Position numbers and translations under genes: made by a program. Positions 1 through 6,360 of a stretch of DNA of 12,706 nucleotides are shown here, piece by piece. The stretch covers positions 1 through 12,706 of the forward strand of contig URND01000087.1 in the NCBI GenBank assembly GCA_900549105.1, read 5' to 3'. This DNA is from an uncultured Eubacteriales bacterium (GTDB taxonomy: Bacteria; Bacillota; Clostridia; Lachnospirales; Lachnospiraceae). The notes below the pieces were generated by a model. The model was not told the origin of the DNA and searched no databases. It saw nothing but the letters and a program-made list of their open reading frames with translations. Positions within the stretch are counted from its first letter, which is position 1, and every line of letters starts with the position of its first letter.

Positions 1-51
1 GTCGACAACAGATTTACAGTCTGCCCCCTTTGGCCACTCGGGAATCCATCC
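1..51 (-). tRNA. tRNA-Tyr (anticodon GTA), 5' part, truncated by window edge
   Basis: Read on the minus strand, the sequence begins at 51 with a 7-nt acceptor arm GGATGGA followed by TT and the D-arm start CCCGAGTGGCC. An anticodon arm follows, with a GCAGA / TCTGT stem around the loop CTGTAAA, placing anticodon GTA at plus-strand bases 15-17. The layout and the D-arm wording match bacterial class II tRNA-Tyr, which carries a long variable arm; that arm begins at the window edge. The T arm and 3' acceptor strand lie outside, so pairing of the acceptor stem cannot be checked. It lies about 60 bp downstream of the amylase gene on the same strand. A cluster of further tRNAs may continue to the left; this is not visible. 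Confidence 0.9.
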
Positions 52-65
52 ACAATTCTCCTGAC

Positions 66-71
66 AGTATA
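66..71 (-). promoter_or_regulatory. Possible -10 element for the tRNA-Tyr transcript
   Basis: TATACT on the minus strand lies 14 bp upstream of the tRNA 5' end, which suits a start site a few bases before the tRNA. The hexamer 17 bp further upstream (TAGGGA) is a poor -35. An alternative pair, TTGCAT, 17 bp, TAAATT, lies in the same gap. No hairpin terminator is visible after the amylase stop, so read-through from the amylase gene is also possible. Confidence 0.3.
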
Positions 72-110
72 TTAATTTAACATATGTCTCCCTAAAATGC
101 AAGTATTTTT

Positions 111-2219
111 TTAGCGCCTGGCCCTATTTTTTGCTTCGAGAAGCAATCCGCTGTGCCTTTCCATAGAAACGCAGACATAACCGCGCTGAACCGGATAAGT
201 CATCGCATTTGTGTAATATCCGGATTCATTGGTCCGCATCAAAGTCACCATCTGAGCATCACTTCTCACACCCAAAATCCATACCGGGACCCGAATCTCT
301 TTGTCCTGCTCATCATTATTTAAAATAGTCACCATTTGCTCATTCCGGCTGAACCGGCCGAATACCAGCCATTGATAACCGCCGGCAAGAAACCGGTAAG
401 AACCGGTCTTTAAAACCTGATTTTCTCTGTGGATCCGAATCAAATCCCGATGAAAATCAATCAATCCTTTATTCTCCGCTCCCCACGGATAGGTCCGGCG
501 GTTATCCGGGTCCGTCCATCCGCACAGTCCGGCCTCATCGCCATAATAAATCGTCGGCGCCCCCGGCCATGTCATCTGCAGAAGCACTGCTTCCCGGAAT
601 ATACCATAATTGATATTTTCGCTGGCCGCCGCCGTTCCCACAGTTCCAATCCGCCCTACCCGGTGATTGGTGCGGGTCAAAAACCGAGAATGATCGTGAT
701 TTGACAGTTCATTCATCGCCACATACAGGGATTCACTGTGAAATGCGCTCATATGATAATTCATAGCATTCTGAAATGCGTCCGCATTGCCGTACAAATC
801 CGGGCGGTAATCATCGCTGTGCTTTTCAACTCCGGTCAGCATCCATGTCACCGGCTCCATAAAGGCATCATAGTTCATCACCGTATCCCATTCATCACCC
901 TGAAGCCAGGAGGACGGGTCCCCATAATGCTCCGCCAAAATGAGGGCATCCGGATTAACCTCTTTCACGGCCTTCCGGAAATCCTTCCAGAAATGATGGT
1001 TAAATTCCGGCGACAGTCCCAAATCCGCAGCCACGTCCAAACGCCAGCCGTCGATATTATAAGGCGGCGACAGCCATTTTCGGGCCACACCGAGAATATA
1101 TTCATAAAGCTCTTTTGAGCCTTCATAATTTAATTTTGGCAGCGTCTCATGCCCCCACCAACCGTCATAATCCGCATTATTCGGCCAGTTTTCGCTGTGG
1201 AAGGAAAAGAAATTCCGATACGGGCTGTCTGCGCTGACATAGGCTCCTTTATCATAATCCGGATTTTTATCGTAAATACATTCTCTGTCCATCCATTTAT
1301 TAAATGAACCGCAATGGTTAAACACGCCATCCAGAATAATCCGCATGCCCCGGCGGTGAATCTCCTGAACCAACCGTGCAAACAGCGCGTTGCTTGCCTC
1401 AAGATTGGCCTTATCGGTCACTCTGGCAATATACCTCGTCGCCTCAGCATTATTCATATCTCCCTCATTCAGACAATCGCCGATGTCATAGACTATCTTT
1501 CCATAGTGAGGGTCTATATAATCATAATCCTGAATGTCATATTTGTGATTGGACGGGGAAACAAAAATCGGATTCAGATAGATAACGTCGACGCCCAATC
1601 CCTGTAAATAATCCAGCTTATCCATAACGCCCTGCAGATCACCGCCGTAAAAACGGGAAACATCATACGCTTCCGGCAGACTGTTCCAGTCCTGAATCTT
1701 TCTTGTATATTTCTGGATATAAATATACTCCCTGTCTTCCACATCATTGGTCAAATCGCCATTATAGAACCGGTCCACAAAAATCTGATAAAAAACCGCG
1801 CCCTTTGCCCAGTCCGGCGTTTGAAAATCCGGAATAAATTTAAAATCATAATAGGCCTGATGTTCACTCTGGACACCGCTTTTATTGTAATATAAAACCA
1901 TTTTGCCCGAAACTATCTCGAAGCAGTAAGGCATACTCTCCTCCGGGCAGGGAATTTCAATCTGATAATAATCAAAAAGCCCCGATGACTCCACTTTCCG
2001 CATCGCCAGTCTGGCCATGCCCATCCGCAAAAAAACCGTGCCCACGTTATTTTTCCCTGTCCTGAAACGCAGCCGCACCTTTTCATTCATTATCTGTACA
2101 TAATCTGCAGTCCCATCGGCAAATAAGGCGTCTTTTAAAATAACCGGTCTCACATGTTTTAAATAAAAATATCTTTTTTCCGCCTGACTGCAATCCACTT
2201 CATTCATCCCAAAAAACAT
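111..2219 (-). CDS. GH13 alpha-glucan hydrolase (neopullulanase / cyclomaltodextrinase type), intracellular
   Basis: Predicted to hydrolyse alpha-1,4 (possibly alpha-1,6) bonds in maltodextrins, cyclodextrins or pullulan fragments in the cytoplasm; no signal peptide is seen. With start 2219 the protein has 702 residues. Residues 1-130 look like an N-terminal CBM34-type beta domain. The GH13 barrel starts near AVFYQIFVDRFYNGD (141-155). Conserved regions are visible: DGVFNH (297-302), GWRLDVA with nucleophile D395, LAEHYGD with acid/base E430, and SNHDHSR with D509. A segment of about 35 residues (roughly 241-275) sits between NHKYDIQDYDYIDPHYG and region I and makes it longer than typical neopullulanases; I recall similar segments in clostridial homologues. 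The open frame extends 18 nt upstream, but GGAGAAGG at 2224-2231 sits 4 nt before the ATG at 2219, so I prefer that start. It stands alone, with no sugar transporter or regulator next to it. Exact substrate specificity cannot be read from sequence. Confidence 0.9.
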   Translation of the reverse strand: MFFGMNEVDCSQAEKRYFYLKHVRPVILKDALFADGTADYVQIMNEKVRLRFRTGKNNVGTVFLRMGMARLAMRKVESSGLFDYYQIEIPCPEESMPYCFEIVSGKMVLYYNKSGVQSEHQAYYDFKFIPDFQTPDWAKGAVFYQIFVDRFYNGDLTNDVEDREYIYIQKYTRKIQDWNSLPEAYDVSRFYGGDLQGVMDKLDYLQGLGVDVIYLNPIFVSPSNHKYDIQDYDYIDPHYGKIVYDIGDCLNEGDMNNAEATRYIARVTDKANLEASNALFARLVQEIHRRGMRIILDGVFNHCGSFNKWMDRECIYDKNPDYDKGAYVSADSPYRNFFSFHSENWPNNADYDGWWGHETLPKLNYEGSKELYEYILGVARKWLSPPYNIDGWRLDVAADLGLSPEFNHHFWKDFRKAVKEVNPDALILAEHYGDPSSWLQGDEWDTVMNYDAFMEPVTWMLTGVEKHSDDYRPDLYGNADAFQNAMNYHMSAFHSESLYVAMNELSNHDHSRFLTRTNHRVGRIGTVGTAAASENINYGIFREAVLLQMTWPGAPTIYYGDEAGLCGWTDPDNRRTYPWGAENKGLIDFHRDLIRIHRENQVLKTGSYRFLAGGYQWLVFGRFSRNEQMVTILNNDEQDKEIRVPVWILGVRSDAQMVTLMRTNESGYYTNAMTYPVQRGYVCVSMERHSGLLLEAKNRARR

Positions 2220-2253
2220 GGCGCCTTCTCCATTCATTACTTTTTACATATAT

Positions 2254-2282
2254 ATAATAAACGCAAGTTAAAATCTCGTCAA
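2254..2282 (-). promoter_or_regulatory. Sigma-A promoter of the amylase gene
   Basis: On the minus strand, TTGACG (2277-2282) and TATTAT (2254-2259) are separated by exactly 17 bp. A start site about 7 bp after the -10 gives a leader of roughly 28 nt to the preferred ATG at 2219, but would leave only about 10 nt to the longer ATG at 2237. This supports the shorter start. I did not find a convincing cre site (the CcpA target) around it. Confidence 0.75.
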
Positions 2283-2303
2283 GCTTCATACAAAAGGGCA
2301 TGA

Positions 2304-2337
2304 AAAAAGGACAGCCTGTCGTTCTGCTGCCCTTTTT
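2304..2337 (-). terminator. Rho-independent terminator closing the ftsH transcript
   Basis: Two 12-nt arms (2304-2315 and 2326-2337) pair with one mismatch around a 10-nt loop. Read on the minus strand, the stem ends in a run of six T. It lies about 200 nt beyond the ftsH stop and about 20 bp before the -35 of the amylase promoter, so it would insulate that gene. The stem has A and T runs on both sides, so it could also work on the plus strand, where no gene is known to need it. Confidence 0.7.
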
Positions 2338-2348
2338 CGGAGAAGGTA

Positions 2349-2379
2349 TTTTTTGTTTCTTATGGGGTGTAACAAAAAA
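2349..2379. repeat. 9-bp perfect inverted repeat with 13-nt loop
   Basis: TTTTTTGTT at 2349-2357 is the exact reverse complement of AACAAAAAA at 2371-2379. The arms are almost pure A/T, so a hairpin would be weak. It could be an operator, part of the ftsH 3' leader, or chance in an AT-rich gap. No function is assigned. Confidence 0.4.
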
Positions 2380-2539
2380 CTATATAATGTATTGGGGGGG
2401 TTTACGCTCTTTATTATAGCGTTACGCGTCAAATAAATGTTAACAAACATGAATTTTTTTCAAATGTGTTTTTATGCAATTTGCAAGAGTTTTTGACACC
2501 TTATCGTCATTTTATTCACTTTAGAAGCGAAAATAGCTA

Positions 2540-4378
2540 TTATTTTGTATAATTCGCCTCTTTCACTTCAAAAAGCGCTTCAAACTCTTCCCTTCCAATC
2601 TTTTCTTTCTCAAGAAGCAGCTGGGCACATTTTTCAAGAACATCCCTGTTTTCGTCAATAATCTTTCTGGCCTGTTCATGACATTCATCCACAATGCGCT
2701 TAACCTCCTGGTCAATCACCGTGGCAATGCCCTCGCCATAAGATTTTGTATGGGCTAAATCCCGTCCGATAAATACCTCGTCGTCATCTCCGCCATAATT
2801 GATGAGGCCGACCTCATCCGACATGCCATACTGGGTAACCATTGCCCGTGCAGTACGGGTTGCCGACTTAATATCCTGAGCTGCCCCGGTCGTAATATCA
2901 TCAAAAATCAGTTCCTCAGCCACGCGTCCGCCAAGGGCAACTGTGATATCCTGAATCATACGACCCTTTGTATAAAACATTTCATCCTTTTCCGGCAGCG
3001 GCATCGTATAACCGGCAGCGCCAACGCCTGTCGGAATGATGGATACGGAATATACCGGTCCCACATCCGGAAGCACATGGAATAAAATGGCATGTCCGGC
3101 CTCATGGTAAGCTGTAATCCGTTTTTCCTTATCGGAAATAATACGGCTCTTTTTCTCGGCTCCGATGCCAACCTTAACAAATGCCCTCTGGATATCTGAC
3201 TGAACAATATATGCCCGCCGCTCTTTTGCAGCCATAATGGCGGCCTCGTTCATAAGATTTTCCAAATCAGCGCCGGTAAATCCGGCCGTTGTCTGGGCAA
3301 TCTGGTCCAAATCCACGTCATCTCCCAGAGGCTTCCCTTTCGTATGAACCTCCAGAATCTCCCGGCGGCCGCCCACATCCGGCCGGCCAATTCCGACTTT
3401 TCTGTCGAACCGTCCCGGACGCAAAATCGCCGGGTCCAAAATATCTACACGGTTTGTTGCCGCCATAACGATGATTCCCTGGTTGACCCCAAAACCATCC
3501 ATCTCCACAAGAAGCTGATTTAAGGTCTGCTCTCTCTCATCATGGCCGCCGCCCATGCCCGTACCGCGGCGCCGGGCTACCGCATCAATCTCATCAATAA
3601 AAACAATACATGGTGCATGCTTCTTGGCATCCTCAAATAAATCACGGACACGGGAAGCACCCACGCCGACAAACATTTCCACAAAGTCGGAACCGGAAAT
3701 ACTGAAAAACGGAACACCCGCCTCTCCGGCCACCGCTTTTGCCAGCAGCGTCTTACCTGTTCCCGGAGGGCCTACAAGAATAACTCCCTTCGGAATACGC
3801 GCGCCCAATTCGGTGTAACGTTTCGGATTTTTAAGGAAATCCACAACTTCCTGAAGCTCTTCCTTTTCCTCTTTCAATCCGGCAACCTTTTTAAAGGTCG
3901 TCTCCTTGGCCGTCTCATCCGACATTTTGGCACGGCTCTTTCCAAAATTCATCATCTTTGAATTTGAACCGCCCTGCTGGCTGTTGATAAATGAGAACAA
4001 AAACACAAGAAATACAATGCCTAATCCAAGGGGCGCCGCATTTTTCTCAAGCCAGTTATCACGCTTTGCATCGGTCACAAACCAGTTATCCAAATCATGT
4101 TCCAATAATATGGCCTTTACTTCATCAACATCAGTGACATAACACCGGGTTGCACCGCCATCCTTCCATGCAATCTCCACCGAGCCCGTCGGCACTTCGC
4201 CATTCGGAATAATCGCAATTCTCTCAATGTCATCCGACCGGTTTTCAACGTCCTGCAGAAATTGCGGATACGTATAATTTCCGGCCGTGTCCAACAGCAA
4301 ATCGCCGTAAAAAACGACAGCCAGAACAACCACAAGCAAAACGATCGGCCAGATTCCCAATCCTCTTTTTCTATTCAA
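2540..4378 (-). CDS. ftsH: ATP-dependent zinc metalloprotease FtsH
   Basis: Membrane-anchored AAA+ protease that unfolds and degrades membrane and regulatory proteins. The protein has 612 residues, normal for the family. A first membrane helix lies at about 9-24, an extracytoplasmic domain at about 30-110, and a second helix at about 115-131. The AAA module shows Walker A GPPGTGKT (203-210), the pore motif FVGV (236-239), Walker B CIVFIDEID (257-265) and a second region of homology ending RPGRFDR (320-326). The protease domain has HEAGH (425-429), with D502 in QDIKSAT as the likely third zinc ligand. The start is TTG (4376-4378): no ATG fits, while AGGAGG at 4386-4391 sits 7 nt upstream and overlaps the hpt stop codon. 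The gap to hpt is 11 nt, so the two are probably co-transcribed and coupled, the order also seen in Bacillus. No separate promoter was seen. Confidence 0.98.
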   Translation of the reverse strand: MNRKRGLGIWPIVLLVVVLAVVFYGDLLLDTAGNYTYPQFLQDVENRSDDIERIAIIPNGEVPTGSVEIAWKDGGATRCYVTDVDEVKAILLEHDLDNWFVTDAKRDNWLEKNAAPLGLGIVFLVFLFSFINSQQGGSNSKMMNFGKSRAKMSDETAKETTFKKVAGLKEEKEELQEVVDFLKNPKRYTELGARIPKGVILVGPPGTGKTLLAKAVAGEAGVPFFSISGSDFVEMFVGVGASRVRDLFEDAKKHAPCIVFIDEIDAVARRRGTGMGGGHDEREQTLNQLLVEMDGFGVNQGIIVMAATNRVDILDPAILRPGRFDRKVGIGRPDVGGRREILEVHTKGKPLGDDVDLDQIAQTTAGFTGADLENLMNEAAIMAAKERRAYIVQSDIQRAFVKVGIGAEKKSRIISDKEKRITAYHEAGHAILFHVLPDVGPVYSVSIIPTGVGAAGYTMPLPEKDEMFYTKGRMIQDITVALGGRVAEELIFDDITTGAAQDIKSATRTARAMVTQYGMSDEVGLINYGGDDDEVFIGRDLAHTKSYGEGIATVIDQEVKRIVDECHEQARKIIDENRDVLEKCAQLLLEKEKIGREEFEALFEVKEANYTK

Positions 4379-4389
4379 CTGACAACCTC

Positions 4390-4917
4390 CTATTCATCAA
4401 ATACGACAGATCCGATAAAAGGCAGATTACGGTATTTCTGATCATAATCCAGACCATAACCTACAACAAATTCGTCTGGAATCACGAAGCCGGTATAGTC
4501 CACATGGACATCTGCCACACGGCGTTCCGGTTTGTCAAGAAGTGTACAGATACGAATGTTTTTCGGCTGTCTCTTATATAAAATTTCCACCAGATAGTGG
4601 AGCGTATTTCCCGAGTCGATAATATCTTCCACGATTAATACATTTTTGCCTTCCAGCGGCTCGTCCAAATCCTTAATAATCTTTACCGCACCGGATGAAA
4701 CCGTTCCGCTTCCATAACTTGACACAGAAAGGAAGTCCATAGATACCGGTACGGAAATACGTTTTGCCAGTTCACACATGAAAAATACGCCGCCCTTCAG
4801 TACGCAAATTAAATGTACGTTTTCTCCGGCATAATCCTCACTAATCTGCTCACCCAGTTCTTGAATCCGGGTATCGACTTCTCCCTCCGTTAACAATACT
4901 TTGATATTGTCTTCCAT
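4390..4917 (-). CDS. hpt: Hypoxanthine phosphoribosyltransferase
   Basis: Purine salvage enzyme that joins hypoxanthine (and usually guanine) to PRPP, giving IMP or GMP, in the cytoplasm. At 175 residues it has the usual bacterial length. The PRPP-binding signature VEDIIDSGNT is at 96-105, with the acidic pair E97-D98. An early LKGG loop (40-43) and the C-terminal VVGYGLDYDQKYRNLPFIG stretch (151-169) are typical of HPRT. The ATG at 4917 has AGGAG about 9 nt upstream. That ribosome binding site and the first 68 nt of the gene lie inside the end of tilS in another frame, which suggests translational coupling. The tilS-hpt-ftsH order is conserved in Firmicutes; in Bacillus and Listeria, HprT, TilS and FtsH have been functionally linked (known from the literature, not visible here). 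Confidence 0.97.
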   Translation of the reverse strand: MEDNIKVLLTEGEVDTRIQELGEQISEDYAGENVHLICVLKGGVFFMCELAKRISVPVSMDFLSVSSYGSGTVSSGAVKIIKDLDEPLEGKNVLIVEDIIDSGNTLHYLVEILYKRQPKNIRICTLLDKPERRVADVHVDYTGFVIPDEFVVGYGLDYDQKYRNLPFIGSVVFDE

Positions 4918-6322
4918 TGCTCTTTTCTCCTTTTATCTCTGCAACCAGTATCCGCTTTGTTGCGTTGGTCACTTTATAGTTATCACTGATTCGGTGTCCC
5001 ATTATCCAGAGAACATGACTCCCGTCAGCGAGCAGCAGCATCTGTTCCCGCTCCTCCCTCGGAATTTTTTCATCAATCATCCACCGTTTCAGAAGCTTTC
5101 GGTGCCCCTGTCCATCCAATGTGATGAAGTCCCCATTTTCCCGGGTTCTCACCGCCAGACCATTTTTTATTTTATCATAATCAAACCATTTCGTATACCG
5201 ATTTATGGGAATTTCTTCATTTTTAAATACCTCTTTTACTGTCAGCTCTATCACTACCCCCGGCCCGGGAAGCGTATAACTGCCCGGCGCTTTCACATCG
5301 ATGCAAATGCTCTCCGGCCGCCTCGCCTCTCCGGCTGTTTCCCTTTTTATGGAAATGCCTTCATAGGTGCGGACTGCCTGGATTTGATAGGGCAGATGGC
5401 ATCTCCGCCCCACAGGCTTATCCAAAAGCCCGCGTATCATTTCCACATGCTCCCGCTCCACATCTTTTAGCTTCCCCGCAGCGACGCCAATGGCGCGCCG
5501 GATAATCTCCCTCTGTATGACCACATCCAGTTGTCGGAAGGTATCGCTGTGTATGGCACAGGAGGAATCTTTCCCCACAGTCACGCAGGTATCGAATCCC
5601 TGGCTGCCCTGACGGTCAATATAATCGGATATATCTTTCAAAAGTCCGGCCATTTCCTGTATATGCTGCCCCGCCCCGGGATTTATATTCTCCTCAATAT
5701 ACGGCAAGACATGATTCCGTATTTTATTCCTTGTGTAGGCATCCGTCAGATTTGTTTCATCCGTCCGCCAGGATATTCCCTTTTCCTGAAGGTATTTCTC
5801 AATTTCTCCCCGGCTGACGCACAGCAATGGCCTTATAATCACATCCCGCACCGGCGGAATTCCCGTCAGCCCTTTGAGGCCGGTTCCCCGGAACAGATTA
5901 AACAGTACTGTTTCACAGGTATCCTCCCGCTGATGAGCCACAGCAATCCGCTGTGCCCCGACTTCTTTGCGGACTTTTTCGAAGCATTGATAGCGGTAAT
6001 AGCGTCCCGCTTCCTCCTGGGACATTCCCTCTTTCCGGGCGAACCGCTTCAAATCCACATGAAAACTATAGCACGGAATTTCTTTTTCCCTGCAGACGTT
6101 TTCCACATAGGACTGGTCCCCATCGGCAGCCTGTCCGCGAACACCGTGATTCACATGGACAACAACAAGGGATAAGTGAAAATATTCAGCCAGCTCGGAC
6201 AGCGCCGTAAGCAGTCCCATGGAATCCGCACCCCCGGAAACACCGACAACAATCTTCTGTCCCTCTTCCACCATATGATGTTCCTGCATATATTCACTGA
6301 CTTTCTGAACCAGATTATTCAT
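4850..6322 (-). CDS. tilS: tRNA(Ile)-lysidine synthase TilS
   Basis: Modifies C34 of the CAU-anticodon tRNA-Ile to lysidine using ATP and lysine, so the tRNA reads AUA codons. The N-type PP-loop SGGADS is at 29-34 of the 490-residue product. A family block starting AHQREDTCETVLFNLFRG (129-146) replaces the more usual HHxDDQ wording but keeps ET and the RG. The C-terminal TilS domain is recognisable at about 390-470 (ENGDF, RKLLKRWMIDEKIP, MGHRISDNYKV). The open frame extends 42 nt upstream to an ATG overlapping the spoIIE stop, but that ATG has no good ribosome binding site. The ATG at 6322 has AAAGGAG (6331-6337) 8 nt upstream, so I chose it. The last 68 nt overlap hpt; the final 20 or so residues (after LVAEIKGE) are specific to that overlap and probably not under strong selection as protein. 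Confidence 0.95.
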   Translation of the reverse strand: MNNLVQKVSEYMQEHHMVEEGQKIVVGVSGGADSMGLLTALSELAEYFHLSLVVVHVNHGVRGQAADGDQSYVENVCREKEIPCYSFHVDLKRFARKEGMSQEEAGRYYRYQCFEKVRKEVGAQRIAVAHQREDTCETVLFNLFRGTGLKGLTGIPPVRDVIIRPLLCVSRGEIEKYLQEKGISWRTDETNLTDAYTRNKIRNHVLPYIEENINPGAGQHIQEMAGLLKDISDYIDRQGSQGFDTCVTVGKDSSCAIHSDTFRQLDVVIQREIIRRAIGVAAGKLKDVEREHVEMIRGLLDKPVGRRCHLPYQIQAVRTYEGISIKRETAGEARRPESICIDVKAPGSYTLPGPGVVIELTVKEVFKNEEIPINRYTKWFDYDKIKNGLAVRTRENGDFITLDGQGHRKLLKRWMIDEKIPREEREQMLLLADGSHVLWIMGHRISDNYKVTNATKRILVAEIKGEKSNGRQYQSIVNGGRSRYPDSRTG

Positions 6323-6360
6323 TCCCAACGCTCCTTTTCTATATCCAATCAATAAACGCA

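Larger units (their letters stand above)
2220..2539. other. AT-rich intergenic region between ftsH and the amylase gene
   Basis: This 320-bp gap has no convincing coding sequence on either strand. It holds the amylase promoter and ribosome binding site at its left end and a hairpin terminator at 2304-2337. Between the terminator and the ftsH stop lie about 200 bp of AT-rich DNA. They contain a 9-bp inverted repeat (2349-2357 with 2371-2379), a run of seven G (2394-2400), and two copies of TTACGC exactly 20 bp apart (2402-2407 and 2422-2427) flanking a minus-strand TATAAT (2413-2418). Confidence 0.6.

Noticed and set aside
2220..2237. Earlier ATG of the amylase frame at 2237
   Set aside because: It has no ribosome binding site, and the sigma-A start predicted near 2247 would leave almost no leader. 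GGAGAAGG lies inside this extension, upstream of the ATG at 2219.
2360..2388. Plus-strand TATAAT at 2383-2388 as a promoter
   Set aside because: The matching -35 (TTATGG) is poor, and transcription would only run antisense into ftsH with no gene to serve.
2490..2520. Plus-strand TTGACA near 2492 as a promoter
   Set aside because: No usable -10 lies at 16-18 bp, and the transcript would be antisense to ftsH.
4901..5470. 189-residue plus-strand open frame opposite tilS
   Set aside because: Same reasons: antisense to conserved TilS coding sequence, with no family features.
5531..6175. 214-residue plus-strand open frame opposite tilS
   Set aside because: It runs antisense to a well-supported TilS, with no good ribosome binding site, no recognisable domain and a composition expected of the reverse frame of a biased gene.
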